From the NCBI GenBank assembly GCA_963724135.1, contig CAVRTA010000004.1:1123243-1187242 (forward strand): 64,000 nt of DNA, written 5' to 3'. Under the pieces are notes generated by a model. The model ran no database searches, was not told the origin of the DNA, and saw only the letters and a list, made by a program, of their open reading frames with translations. The translations under genes were made by a program, and so were the position numbers. The stretch is from DATLGB01 sp963724135 (GTDB lineage Bacteria > Actinomycetota > Thermoleophilia > Solirubrobacterales > Solirubrobacteraceae). Shown piece after piece: positions 9,148 through 17,612 of this stretch. Each line of letters starts with the position of its first letter. The first letter of the stretch is position 1.

Positions 9148-9547
9148 CGATCTCGAAGTATCCCGCGCCTGGATAAAGGCGCAGTGCAGCATGTTGATGG
9201 ATCCCGGTGTCGAGCCTTACGCGCTCGTAGCCGAGGTCGCGGGCGAGGTCCTCGAGCGCGGCCAGCAGCAGCCGTGACAGGCCCGCGCCGCGGCGGTCGG
9301 GCACGACGTACATCCGCTTGATCTCGCCGATCCCGGGCGCGAGGCGCTTCACGCCGCCGCCGGCGACGGCGCGCTCGCCCTCGTAGACCGCGACGAAGCC
9401 ACCGCCGGGCGGGCTGAAGTCCGCCGGGGTCGCGGACGGGCCGGGGTCGTCGCCGAAGTCGTACAGGCGCGCGATGTCATCGATCATCGCCTGCACCAGC
9501 GCGAGCGCGTCCGGGTGATCGCCGGGAATGAGGCGCACCTCTGGCAT
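9095..9547 (-). CDS. GNAT-family N-acetyltransferase
   Basis: 150-residue acetyltransferase fold. The acetyl-CoA-binding motif A is visible as IKRMYVVPDRRGAGLSRLLLAALEDLARDLGY, followed by the typical C-terminal LYPGAGYFEIDDYN strand. The sequence resembles small-molecule GNATs near YafP/PaiA types; substrate unknown. It is divergent from ftsY, with only 33 bp between the start codons, and the two putative -10 hexamers lie in that gap on opposite strands. A rhomboid gene follows on the same strand with overlap. Confidence 0.85.
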   Translation of the reverse strand: MPEVRLIPGDHPDALALVQAMIDDIARLYDFGDDPGPSATPADFSPPGGGFVAVYEGERAVAGGGVKRLAPGIGEIKRMYVVPDRRGAGLSRLLLAALEDLARDLGYERVRLDTGIHQHAALRLYPGAGYFEIDDYNANPYASYWGEKRL

Positions 9548-9563
9548 GGGCGGGTGGGCACCC

Positions 9564-9569
9564 TAATCT
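9564..9569 (+). promoter_or_regulatory. Putative -10 (TAATCT) for ftsY
   Basis: TAATCT 11 nt upstream of the ftsY ATG, in the same ccctaatctg string found before the YceD gene. No Shine-Dalgarno sequence lies between, suggesting a leaderless transcript. The reverse strand of the same gap offers TAGGGT 12 nt before the GNAT start, so the divergent promoters would overlap. Confidence 0.45.
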
Positions 9570-9580
9570 GACCCGACCCG

Positions 9581-10570
9581 ATGGCGCGCGACTGGTATGA
9601 CCTGTTCCTGACGGCCAACGGTGCTCCGGCCGGGCCGCCGGAGGAGATCGAGGAGGAGCGCCAGGGCTTCTTCCGCCGCCTGCGCACCAACATGCGCAAG
9701 ACGCGCGAGGCGCTCCAGGCCGAGGTCCAGGCGACGCTGTTCCAGGGCGACCTCGACGAGCAGACCTGGGAGCGCCTGGAGGAGGCGCTGATCTTCGCCG
9801 ACGTCGGCGCCCGCACCACCGCGCAGGTCGTCGCGCAGCTCGAGCAGGAGGCCGAGTCCGGCGAGCTGGCGGGCGGGGAGGCGCTGTCGAGCCGCCTCGC
9901 GGAGCTGCTGGCCGAGATGGCCCGCACCGGCGACGACCACATCGATCTGCGCCCCGAGCCGACGGTGATCCTCGTCGTCGGCGTCAACGGCACCGGCAAG
10001 ACGACGACCATCGGCAAGCTCGCCTGGCACCTGCGCCAGGAGCTCGGGCAGACGGTCGTCATCGGTGCCGCCGACACCTTCCGCGCCGCCGCCGTCGAGC
10101 AGCTCGAGCAGTGGGCGCAGCGCGCCGGCTGCGCCTTCGTCAAGGGGCCCGAGGGATCGGATCCGGCGTCCGTCGCCTTCGACGCCGTGGCCGAGGGGCG
10201 CGAGATCGGCGCCGACGTGATCATCGTCGACACCGCGGGCCGCCTGCACACGCAGGACAACCTGATGGAGGAGCTGGTGAAGATCCGGCGCGTCATCACC
10301 AAGCAACTGCCCGACGCGCCGCACGAGACGCTGATGACCGTCGACGCCACGACCGGCCAGAACGGACTGCGTCAGGCGAAGCTGTTCGGGGAGGCGGTCG
10401 AGGTCACCGGCATCGTGCTCACCAAGCTCGACGGGACCGCCAAGGGCGGGATCGCCCTGGCGATCGCCAACGAGCTGAGCATCCCGGTCAAGCTGATCGG
10501 GATCGGCGAGGCGCTGGAGGACCTGCGGCCCTTCGACGCCGACGCGTTCAGCAGGGCGCTGCTCAGCTGA
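9581..10570 (+). CDS. ftsY: Signal recognition particle receptor FtsY
   Basis: 329-residue SRP receptor that docks SRP-ribosome complexes at the membrane. The short N-terminal helical segment is followed by the NG domain: FFRRLRTNMRKTREAL, G1 GVNGTGKTTT, insertion-box DTFRAAAVEQL, G3 DTAGRLHTQ, G4 TKLDGTAKGG and the C-terminal PVKLIGIGEALEDLRPF. Unlike E. coli FtsY it lacks a long acidic A domain, as is usual in actinobacteria. It is intact. The last 8 nt overlap the convergent diguanylate cyclase gene. Its partner Ffh is encoded at 15337. Confidence 0.96.
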   Translation: MARDWYDLFLTANGAPAGPPEEIEEERQGFFRRLRTNMRKTREALQAEVQATLFQGDLDEQTWERLEEALIFADVGARTTAQVVAQLEQEAESGELAGGEALSSRLAELLAEMARTGDDHIDLRPEPTVILVVGVNGTGKTTTIGKLAWHLRQELGQTVVIGAADTFRAAAVEQLEQWAQRAGCAFVKGPEGSDPASVAFDAVAEGREIGADVIIVDTAGRLHTQDNLMEELVKIRRVITKQLPDAPHETLMTVDATTGQNGLRQAKLFGEAVEVTGIVLTKLDGTAKGGIALAIANELSIPVKLIGIGEALEDLRPFDADAFSRALLS

Positions 10571-11585
10571 GGACGAGCTCGGCGGCGCTCTCGACGCGGT
10601 TGCGCCCGGCCGCCTTGGCGCGGTAGAGCGCCTTGTCGGCGTCGCAGAAGACCGCCCCGTAGTCGAAGTCGCCGCCGTGACTGGCGGCCACCCCGAAGCT
10701 CATCGTCACCTCGGTCTCGGACTCGACCGCCTCGCGCAGCTGCTCGGCCAGCGCGAGTCCGCGCGCCTCGTCGGCGCCCGGAAGCAGCACCAGGAACTCC
10801 TCGCCGCCGATCCGGTAGACGAGGTCGAACGCGCGCAGCGTGTCGCGCAGCTGCCCGGCGACCGCCTTGAGTACCTCGTCGCCCTCGGCGTGACCGCGCG
10901 TGTCGTTGACGAGCTTGAAGTGGTCGATGTCGCCGACCATCACGGCGACGGGCAGCGAGTTGATGCGCGCCTGCTGGGCGAGCTCGTCCGCGCGGCGGTC
11001 GAGCGCCTTGCGGTTGAGCAGGCCGGTGAGCGGGTCGATCATCGCCTCGGCGCGGTGCTTGATGTCCGAGCGCATGAAGGTCGTCTGGAACATCGCCACG
11101 CCGATCATCAGCGCCGCCGGCGCGATCACGAGCGGCGGGTAGTCGAGGACCGCCTGCGGGCTGGTGCCGAAGGTGACGGCCAGCAGAACCACGAGGCCGA
11201 TGCCGACGCCGAGCTGGATGCCGCGCATGGAGAAGCGCGCGGCCAGCGTGATGATCGGCAGCGTCAGCCACGCGAGGGTCGGCACCCCCACGTCCCCGGT
11301 GAGCACGCACGCCGCGCCGATGATCAGCTGCGAGCAGACGTAGGCGACGAACAGCCCCCACTCGGGGCGGCCCATGCGCGCGATGCGCAGGTCGGCGTAG
11401 TCGAAGATCAAGGCGGCCAGCGCGAGCGGGATCAGCGTCCAGAAGCCGAGCCACGGCCCCATCAGGACCAGGGCGACTGCCAGCACGGCGAACGTCCGGC
11501 GCCGGATCGGGCGCAGCACCTTGTCCATCTCGAGCATGCGCTCGCGGTCCACCCCATCGGGGAAGAGCCAGCTCCCTTGACCCAT
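10563..11585 (-). CDS. Membrane-anchored diguanylate cyclase (GGDEF domain)
   Basis: About 340 aa. Some six hydrophobic helices make an N-terminal sensor-type membrane domain, followed by a GGDEF domain: DPLTGLLNRKAL, D-I-D-H-F-K-L-V-N-D and the active-site GGEEF in YRIGGEEFLVLLPGADEA. An RxxD inhibitory site is not obvious (REAVESE precedes a beta strand). It makes c-di-GMP from two GTP. The start is chosen at MGQGSWLFPDG; a longer Pro/Ser-rich extension is open but unlikely to be coding. Convergent with ftsY. Confidence 0.87.
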   Translation of the reverse strand: MGQGSWLFPDGVDRERMLEMDKVLRPIRRRTFAVLAVALVLMGPWLGFWTLIPLALAALIFDYADLRIARMGRPEWGLFVAYVCSQLIIGAACVLTGDVGVPTLAWLTLPIITLAARFSMRGIQLGVGIGLVVLLAVTFGTSPQAVLDYPPLVIAPAALMIGVAMFQTTFMRSDIKHRAEAMIDPLTGLLNRKALDRRADELAQQARINSLPVAVMVGDIDHFKLVNDTRGHAEGDEVLKAVAGQLRDTLRAFDLVYRIGGEEFLVLLPGADEARGLALAEQLREAVESETEVTMSFGVAASHGGDFDYGAVFCDADKALYRAKAAGRNRVESAAELVLS

Positions 11586-11619
11586 AGACAGATCTATCGG
11601 CAAGGGAGCCGGGTTTGCC

Positions 11620-12051
11620 TTAGGTGGCCTGGACGCTTGGAGGAACGACCACCTCGGCGGGCTGAGTGAGCCGCCACGGGATCCCGGAGGGGTCGCGGAA
11701 GCCGACATCGACGCCGTAGAAGCGCTCCTCGGGCTCGCCGGTGAACTCGACGCCGCGCTCGCGGAGCCGCTCGTAGTCGCGCCGGCAATCGTCGGTCTGA
11801 ATGATCCCGCCCATCATCCCGCCGAGCGCGAGCAGCTCGCGGATGCGCTCCACGACCTCGGGCGGGTGTGGGCCGGCGTGGGGCGGCATCAGGCCCACCT
11901 CGATGTCCTGGCCGGGCAGTGACAGCGTCAGCCAGCGGAAGTCCTCGCCGAACTCGACGTCGCTGCGGACCTCGAACCCGAGCTTCTCGACATAGAAGTC
12001 GCGGGCCTCGTCCTGGTCGCGACAGAAAATCATCATGTGGGAGATCTGCAT
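11620..12051 (-). CDS. Glyoxalase/bleomycin-resistance (VOC) family protein
   Basis: 143-residue single VOC protein. The N-terminal QISHMMIFCRDQDEARDFYVEKLGFEV and the terminal GVDVGFRDPSGIPWRLTQP strand-loop pattern are typical of lactoylglutathione-lyase-like proteins. The metal site (H5/H-E residues) looks incomplete compared with true glyoxalase I, so the reaction is unknown. It lies just downstream of an AraC-type regulator on the same strand (24-nt gap), so the pair may be co-transcribed and the regulator may control it. Confidence 0.82.
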   Translation of the reverse strand: MQISHMMIFCRDQDEARDFYVEKLGFEVRSDVEFGEDFRWLTLSLPGQDIEVGLMPPHAGPHPPEVVERIRELLALGGMMGGIIQTDDCRRDYERLRERGVEFTGEPEERFYGVDVGFRDPSGIPWRLTQPAEVVVPPSVQAT

Positions 12052-12075
12052 GGGCGGCAGTCCATCACCCGCGGC

Positions 12076-12459
12076 TCAGGAGCGCTTCTCGAAAACGACC
12101 TTCCTCATGCACGACGGCACGCGGGACGGCTCGCGCCCTGAGCGGTAGGCGCTCGGGGAGACGCCGAGCCAGCGGCTGAAGGTCGCGCTGAAGCTCCCCA
12201 GCGACCGGAAGCCGACGTCGAGCGATATCTCCGTCACCGGCCGCCCGGTCTCACGCAGCAGAAAGCACGCACGTTCCATGCGCCGGGCGATCAGGTACTG
12301 GTGCGGGGTCGTGCCGTACGCCTCACGGAAGCAGCGCGTGAAATGGGTGGGGGAGACGTGAGCGCGCGCGGCGAGCGCCGCGACGTCCAGCGGATCGCAG
12401 TAGCGGCCGTCGGCGAGATCGCGGGCGCGGAGCAGGTGGCGGGCGAGATCGAGGTTCAC
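12076..12459 (-). CDS. AraC-family transcriptional regulator, DNA-binding domain only
   Basis: 127 aa, essentially a stand-alone AraC/XylS double helix-turn-helix. The first HTH is in LAARAHVSPTHFTRCFREAYG, the second in ISLDVGFRSLGSFSATFSRWLGVSPSAYR, and the linker PHQYLIARRMERACFLL is canonical. There is no N-terminal ligand domain, like SoxS/MarA-type regulators. The start is GTG 12459. It is followed by the VOC gene and divergent from nfeD, so it could regulate either. Confidence 0.88.
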   Translation of the reverse strand: MNLDLARHLLRARDLADGRYCDPLDVAALAARAHVSPTHFTRCFREAYGTTPHQYLIARRMERACFLLRETGRPVTEISLDVGFRSLGSFSATFSRWLGVSPSAYRSGREPSRVPSCMRKVVFEKRS

Positions 12460-12511
12460 GACATGAGGCCGGCCGGGGCAGCGAAAACGTAAGCCTCGCG
12501 TACCGGGGGCA

Positions 12512-12541
12512 TTGTCAGAGCGTGGGACTGCTGTGTAGTGT
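12512..12541 (+). promoter_or_regulatory. Putative promoter for the nfeD-SPFH pair
   Basis: TTGTCA (12512-12517) and TAGTGT (12536-12541) with an 18-nt spacer, 9 nt before the ATG of the NfeD gene. This is the clearest -35/-10 pair in the window. There is no Shine-Dalgarno before that ATG. Confidence 0.5.
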
Positions 12542-12550
12542 CGCGACGCT

Positions 12551-12976
12551 ATGGACGACTGGGTCTACTGGCTGATCGCCGCTGTCATCCTCGGAATCGG
12601 GGAGACGGCGACGATGGCGTTCTTCCTTGCGCCCTTCGCGGGCGGCGCGCTGCTGGCCGCGCTGGTCAGCGGACTGGGCGCGGGGCTGGGCATCAGCCTG
12701 GCGGTGGCACTGGTCGTTTCGGTGGGGCTCCTGTTCGCCCTGCGGCCGCTGGCGCGGTCCCACAAGCGCATCCCGCCGAAGATCCGGACCGGCACCCACG
12801 CCCTGATCGGGCGCGAGGTGCTGGTGCTCGAGCGCATCGACCAGGATCATGGTCTGGTCAAGCTCGAAGGTGAGCACTGGTCGGCGCGCTCGTTCGTCGA
12901 GGGCCAGGTCTTCGAGCCGGGCGACCGCGTGTCGGTTGTCGAGATTCGGGGCGCTACGGCGCTCGTGACTGATTAA
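12551..12976 (+). CDS. NfeD-family membrane protein
   Basis: 141 aa. Two to three N-terminal hydrophobic helices (DDWVYWLIAAVILGI and following) are joined to a C-terminal OB-fold (LIGREVLVLERIDQDHGLVKLEGEHWSA), the layout of short NfeD proteins. NfeD proteins are partners of SPFH/stomatin proteins in membrane microdomains, and an SPFH gene follows 30 nt downstream, supporting the call. Confidence 0.88.
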   Translation: MDDWVYWLIAAVILGIGETATMAFFLAPFAGGALLAALVSGLGAGLGISLAVALVVSVGLLFALRPLARSHKRIPPKIRTGTHALIGREVLVLERIDQDHGLVKLEGEHWSARSFVEGQVFEPGDRVSVVEIRGATALVTD

Positions 12977-13006
12977 GCCCATCCACACCTCCAGGAGGAA
13001 CCACTC

Positions 13007-14077
13007 ATGAGCGGTGGCGTAGTCGCCCTGATCATCCTGATCCTGTTCGTTCTCTTCGTCGCCGGAGCCGGCGTGAAGATCGTCCCCCAGGCCAAGGCCG
13101 GCATAGTCGAGCGCCTCGGCCGCTACCAGAGGACGCTGGACCCGGGGCTTGCCCTGCTGGTCCCGTTCGTCGACCGCATGAGGCCGATGATCGACCTGCG
13201 CGAGCAGGTGGTCTCCTTCCCGCCGCAGCCGGTGATCACCGAGGACAACCTCGTCGTCGGGATCGACACCGTCATCTACTTCACGGTGACCGACCCGAAG
13301 GCGGCCACCTACGAGGTCGCCAACCCGCTGCAGGCGATCGAGCAGCTGACGGTCACCACGCTGCGAAACGTGATCGGCGGCCTGACGCTGGAGGAGACGC
13401 TCACGAGTCGCGACCAGATCAACACCCAGCTTCGTGCCGTGCTCGACGAGGCCACCGGCCGCTGGGGCATCCGCGTCAACCGGGTCGAGCTCAAGTCGGT
13501 GGAGCCGCCCAGGACGGTGCAGGAGGCGATGGAGAAGCAGATGCGGGCCGAGCGCGACCGCCGCGCGACGATCCTCACCGCCGAGGGCATCAAGCAGTCC
13601 TCGATCCTCACCGCCGAGGGCGAGAAGCAGTCGGCCGTGCTGAAGGCCGAGGGCGCCCGGACATCGGACATCCTGCGGGCCGAGGGCCAGGCGAAGGCGA
13701 TCGAGACCGTCTTCCAGGCCATCCACGACGGCCAGCCCGACGAGGGCCTGCTCTCCTATCAGTACCTGCAGATGCTCCCCCAGCTCGCGCGCGGCGACGC
13801 GAACAAGATCTTCGTGATCCCGAGCGAGTTCTCGCAGGCCCTGGGCGGCCTCGGCGGGGCGATCTCGCAGCTCGGCAACGGCGCCCCGGCGACGCCGCGG
13901 CCCAAGAAGTCCTCGGGCGCCGACGACGCGGCGGCCGCTGCCGCGGCGGACGCGGCCGCGGCGGCTGAGGCCGCCAGGCAGGCGTCTGAGGCCGCTGAGG
14001 GCGCGCAGAACCCGGCACTCGGCGACGCGCGCAGCCAAGGCCCGGACATCCCGCCGCCGCCGCCGACGGCGGCCTAG
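13007..14077 (+). CDS. SPFH/band 7 (stomatin/QmcA-like) protein
   Basis: 356 aa. One N-terminal membrane segment (VALIILILFVLFVAGA) precedes the SPFH domain (KAGIVERLGRYQRTLDPGLALLVPF) and a helical region with tandem copies of (S-I/A-V)-L-x-A-E-G (ILTAEGIKQSSILTAEGEKQ). The C-terminal tail is rich in Ala and Pro. It scaffolds membrane microdomains with NfeD. A strong Shine-Dalgarno aggagg at about 12992-12997 precedes the ATG, in contrast to most genes here. The stop overlaps the end of the convergent EAL gene by 4 nt. Confidence 0.9.
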   Translation: MSGGVVALIILILFVLFVAGAGVKIVPQAKAGIVERLGRYQRTLDPGLALLVPFVDRMRPMIDLREQVVSFPPQPVITEDNLVVGIDTVIYFTVTDPKAATYEVANPLQAIEQLTVTTLRNVIGGLTLEETLTSRDQINTQLRAVLDEATGRWGIRVNRVELKSVEPPRTVQEAMEKQMRAERDRRATILTAEGIKQSSILTAEGEKQSAVLKAEGARTSDILRAEGQAKAIETVFQAIHDGQPDEGLLSYQYLQMLPQLARGDANKIFVIPSEFSQALGGLGGAISQLGNGAPATPRPKKSSGADDAAAAAAADAAAAAEAARQASEAAEGAQNPALGDARSQGPDIPPPPPTAA

Positions 14078-15327
14078 CGGCCCAGTCGCTCCAGCGTGGC
14101 GCCGAGCTGGAGCGCGATGATGCGGGCCCGGCCGATCTCGAAGCGCGAGAACGGCCGGCCCGCGGCGCTGTAGGCCTCGAACAGCCCGATCGCGCGTCCG
14201 GCGCAGCTGATCGGGAGCATCAGCAGCGAGCGGTATCCGAGCTCCCGGAGCAGCTCGACCTCCGCCGGGTCGGCCTCGGGGTCGGTGACGTGGATCTGGA
14301 CGGTGTCCTGCTCGCGCAGCAGGCGCTCGGTCTCCGGGTAGTCGGCGATGCGGAAGCGCTGCTCGCCGCGGTCGGGCCCGCCGCGGCCCACCACCACGAG
14401 CTCGTCGGCGTCGATCATCGAGATCAGCACCTCGTCGGCGCCGAGCTCGGCCTGGATCGCCTCCACCGCCTCCGCCAGCCCGCCGTAGTCGGTCGCCTCG
14501 GACAGCTTCCAGCTCAGCCACTGCAGGCGGCCGTCGCGCGCGAGCGCGTCGGGCCGGGTCGCGCCCGTCACCGACATCGCGGCCGAGGACGTGCAGATGT
14601 GCGCCGCCTCAGCATCGACGGCGACCCAGGGGCGGGCGGGACGGCCGATCGCGTAGCCCTGTGCGTAGGCGACGTCGAGATCGGCGAGCCGCTCGACGTC
14701 GGCGAGATCCTCGACGCCCTCGGCGCAGATCGTGATGCCGAGCTCGCGCCCGTAGCCGACCAGCGAGGCGACGAGCGCCGTCTTGGCCGGGTCGGTGCGG
14801 ACGCGGTGCACGAGCGCGCGGTCGAGCTTGAGGACGTCCGGCGCCACCATCATCAGCTCGCGCAGCCCCGCGTAGTCGGAGCCGGCGAGGTCGACCGCGA
14901 GCCGGGCCCCGCGCCCCCGCAGGTCCTGGCGCACCGCGCGCAGCCGTGCCTCGTCGGCGGCCGCCCCGTGGCCGGTGAGCTCGATCACGACGCTGTCGAG
15001 GCGGTCGGGCAGCGCGCGCCCGACCTCGGGCGAGACGAGCCCGCTCGCCGACAGGTTGACCGCGAGGAACGCGCCGAACGGGCGGCGGGGCACGTCCAGG
15101 GCGCACTGCAGCGCGTGCGCCTCCAGGCGCGCGCCCATCCCGAAGCGGTGCGCCTGCTCGAACCATGAGGCGACGTCGCGGGTGCCGCGCATGAACCGCG
15201 ACAGCGCCTCGTAACCCACCACCAGGCCGGTGCGCAGGTCGACGATCGGCTGGAACAGCGGCGCCAGCTCGTCGCGCTCGATGGCCGCTTCGATCTCGTC
15301 CCGGGCCTGCACGGTGCCGCGTAGCAT
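14074..15327 (-). CDS. EAL-GAF protein with a degenerate EAL domain
   Basis: 417 aa. The N-terminal EAL domain (PLFQPIVDLRTGLVVGYEALSR) keeps the E-A-L signature, but the metal-binding DDFGTG loop reads DLAGSD and the following catalytic segments are weakened (VIELTGHG, LKLDRALV); AEGVED is kept. A C-terminal GAF domain follows (GLAEAVEAIQAELGADEVLISM ... SLLMLPISCAGRAIGLFEAYS). A c-di-GMP-binding or inactive regulator is more likely than an active phosphodiesterase. The ATG at 15327 is only 9 bp from the divergent ffh ATG. Confidence 0.85.
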   Translation of the reverse strand: MLRGTVQARDEIEAAIERDELAPLFQPIVDLRTGLVVGYEALSRFMRGTRDVASWFEQAHRFGMGARLEAHALQCALDVPRRPFGAFLAVNLSASGLVSPEVGRALPDRLDSVVIELTGHGAAADEARLRAVRQDLRGRGARLAVDLAGSDYAGLRELMMVAPDVLKLDRALVHRVRTDPAKTALVASLVGYGRELGITICAEGVEDLADVERLADLDVAYAQGYAIGRPARPWVAVDAEAAHICTSSAAMSVTGATRPDALARDGRLQWLSWKLSEATDYGGLAEAVEAIQAELGADEVLISMIDADELVVVGRGGPDRGEQRFRIADYPETERLLREQDTVQIHVTDPEADPAEVELLRELGYRSLLMLPISCAGRAIGLFEAYSAAGRPFSRFEIGRARIIALQLGATLERLGR

Positions 15328-15336
15328 GACCCTTCC

Positions 15337-16673
15337 ATGTTCGACTCCCTGTCCGAAAAACTTCAGGGCGCGCTCTCCGGAGTGCGCGGCCGCGGTGCGC
15401 TGACGGACGAGGACATCGCCAAGGCGATGCGCGAGATCCGCCTCGCGCTGCTCGAGGCGGACGTCAACTTCAAGGTCGTCAAGCAGTTCACCGCGGCGGT
15501 CAAGGAGCGGGCGTCCGGGGTCGAGGTGACCAAGCAGCTCAACCCCGGCCAGCAGGTCGTCAAGATCGTCGACGAGGAGCTGACGAAGCTGATGGGCGGC
15601 CAGGCCGCCGGCATCACGTTCTCGCCGCGGCCGCCGACGGTGATCCTGATGGCGGGCCTCCAGGGCTCGGGCAAGACGACGGCCACGGCGAAGCTCGCAA
15701 AGCACCTGTACGAGCAGCACGGGTCCTCGGTAGCGGTGGCGGCGTGCGACGTCTACCGGCCGGCGGCGGTCGAGCAGCTCGTCAAGGTGGGCGGCCAGGC
15801 GGGCGCGACGGTCTACGAGCAGGGCACCGACACGCGACCCGGTCGAGATCGCCCGGTGGGCGCGCGAGCAGGCGGTGCGCGACGGCAAGGACGTCCTCAT
15901 CGTCGACACGTCGGGCCGCCTGCACGTCGACCAGGAGCTGATGAAGGAGCTGGCCGAGATCAAGAAGGCGGTCAAGCCGCACACCGTGCTGCTCGTCGTC
16001 GACGCGATGACGGGCCAGGACGCGGTCAACGTCGCCGAGCAGTTCGCCGAGGTCGCCGATTTCGACGGCGTCGATGATGTCCAAGCTCGACGGCGACGCG
16101 CGCGGCGGCGCGGCGCTGAGCGGTCAAGCAGGTCACCGGCAAGCCGATCATGTTCGCCTCCACGGGCGAGAAGCTCGGCGACTTCGAGCCCTTCCATCCC
16201 GATCGCATGGCGCAGCGGATCCTGGGGATGGGCGACGTGCTGTCGTTCATCGAGAAGGCCGAGCGCCAGGTCGACGAGGACGAGGCCAAGGAGCTCGAGG
16301 CCAAGCTGCGCCGCAACGAGTTCGACCTCGACGACTTCCTCGATCAGCTCAAGAAGATCCGCCGCATGGGACCGCTCACCTCGCTGCTGGGGATGATCCC
16401 GGGGCTCGCCGGGCACCAGATGCGCAACCTCAAGGTCGACGAGAAGCGAGTTCGACCGCATCGAGGCGATCATCCTGTCGATGACCCGCGAGGAGCGGCG
16501 CAAGCCCGACATCGTCAACGGGCGCCGGCGCAAGCGGATCGCCAACGGCTCCGGCACGTCCGTCCAGCAGGTCTCGCAGCTGATCAAGCAGTTCGGCGAG
16601 ATGCGCCGGATGATGCGCGGGCTCCAGCAGGGCAAGATGCCCGACCTCGGCGCCATGATGCGCGGGTCGCTAG
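15337..16673 (+). CDS. ffh: Signal recognition particle protein Ffh; five frameshifts
   Basis: SRP54 GTPase that binds signal peptides through its M domain and pairs with FtsY. N domain FDSLSEKLQGALSGVRGRGAL; G1 GLQGSGKTTATAK; DVYRPAAVEQL; DTSGRLHVD; TGQDAVNVA; KLDGDARGGAALS; then the Met-rich M domain (MTREERRKPDIVNGRRRKRIA, FGEMRRMMRGLQQGKMP). Extra bases near 15835, 16073, 16122, 16447 and 16667 break the frame. Removing them gives about 443 aa, normal for Ffh, ending at TAG 16671-16673. The gene is essential, so these are most likely sequence errors. A TAGCAT hexamer lies 9 nt before the start. Confidence 0.93.
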
Positions 16674-16689
16674 CCTCCTCTCGTCGCTT

Positions 16690-16932
16690 ATGGCTGTGGC
16701 AATGCGTCTCACCCGTGTCGGTGGCAAGAAGGACCCCGTGTGGCGGGTCGTCGTCGCCGACTCCCGCGCGCCGCGCGACGGGCGCTTCATCGAGACGATC
16801 GGGCGCTACAACGCGCAGACCGACCCGTCGACGGTGGTGCTCGACGAGGAGCGCGTCCGCTACTGGCTGCGCCACGGCGCGCAGCCGTCCGACACGGTCA
16901 AGAAGCTGCTCCGCATCCAGGGCATCTCCTAA
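16690..16932 (+). CDS. rpsP: 30S ribosomal protein S16
   Basis: 80-residue small-subunit protein. RLTRVGGKKDPVWRVVVADSRAPRDGRFIETIGRYN is the diagnostic N-terminal half, and ERVRYWLRHGAQPSDTVKKLL completes the fold. The start is ATG 16690 (MAVAMRLTRVG); a second in-frame ATG 12 nt later is possible. A TAGCCT hexamer lies 13 nt upstream and coincides with the ffh stop. First gene of the rpsP-khpA-rimM-trmD-rplS block; intact. Confidence 0.96.
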   Translation: MAVAMRLTRVGGKKDPVWRVVVADSRAPRDGRFIETIGRYNAQTDPSTVVLDEERVRYWLRHGAQPSDTVKKLLRIQGIS

Positions 16933-16943
16933 GGGCGCCGGTG

Positions 16944-17180
16944 ATGCCGCGGGATCTGCTCGAGTACCTCGCCAAGGCGCTCGTGGACAAGCCCGAGGCC
17001 GTCAAGGTCGAGTCCTTCGACGACGACGACGGCGCGCTCGTGCTTGAGTTGTCGGTTGACGAGGATGACTACGGACACGTCATCGGGCGCGGCGGGCGAA
17101 CCGCCTCGGCGCTCCGGACGGTCGTCAAGGCCGCCGGGTCCCGGCAGGACAGGCGCGTCCTCGTCGACATCGTCGACTGA
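16944..17180 (+). CDS. khpA: KH-domain RNA-binding protein KhpA
   Basis: 78-residue single KH domain with the GxxG loop in GHVIGRGGRTASALRTVVKA. KhpA (with KhpB) is a global RNA-binding protein in many Gram-positives, often encoded between rpsP and rimM as here. It starts 11 nt after rpsP; GTG at 16941 is an alternative start one codon upstream. Intact. Confidence 0.93.
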   Translation: MPRDLLEYLAKALVDKPEAVKVESFDDDDGALVLELSVDEDDYGHVIGRGGRTASALRTVVKAAGSRQDRRVLVDIVD

Positions 17181-17181
17181 G

Positions 17182-17612
17182 GTCGGGCGCGTCGGGCGCC
17201 CGCACGGCCTCGACGGGTCCTTCTACGTCGCGCGGCCCGAGCCGGGCGTGCTGGCGGCCGGGGTGGAGACCTCGCTGGGTGCGATCGTGAACGTCCGCGG
17301 CACCGCGGAGCGGCCGATCGTGCGCTCGCGGGCGTGGACTCGCGCGCGGCGGCCGAGGCGCTGCGCGGCGAGCCGCTGCTCGCCGAGATGACGCTGGCGG
17401 AGGGCGAGTGGTGGGCGAAGGACCTGGTGGGGCTGCGCGTCGTCGACGGGGACCGCGAGGTCGGCGTGGTCGAGCGCGTCGTCGCGTATCCCTCCTGCGA
17501 GGTGCTCGTCGTCGGCGACCTCCTCGTCCCGCTGATCGACGACGCCGTGCGCGACGTCGACATCGAGCGGGGAGTGGTCGACGTCTCCCTGGAGTTCCTC
17601 GATGCACGCTGA
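17182..17612 (+). CDS. rimM: Ribosome maturation factor RimM; frameshifted, start unclear
   Basis: RimM assists 30S head maturation around S19 and 16S rRNA. The N-terminal VGRVGRPHGLDGSFYVA matches the family, and the C-terminal PRC-barrel (DLVGLRVVDGDREVGVVERV ... LVPLIDDAVRDVDIERGVV) is clear. A base is missing near 17325, where the two halves change frame. No ATG/GTG/TTG lies in frame at the expected start, which would touch the khpA stop (17178-17180). The end overlaps trmD by 11 nt. Confidence 0.87.

Noticed and set aside
11586..11708. N-terminal extension of the diguanylate cyclase (Ser/Pro-rich).
   Set aside because: It precedes the first membrane helix with no conserved feature; the ATG at 11585 gives a normal start.
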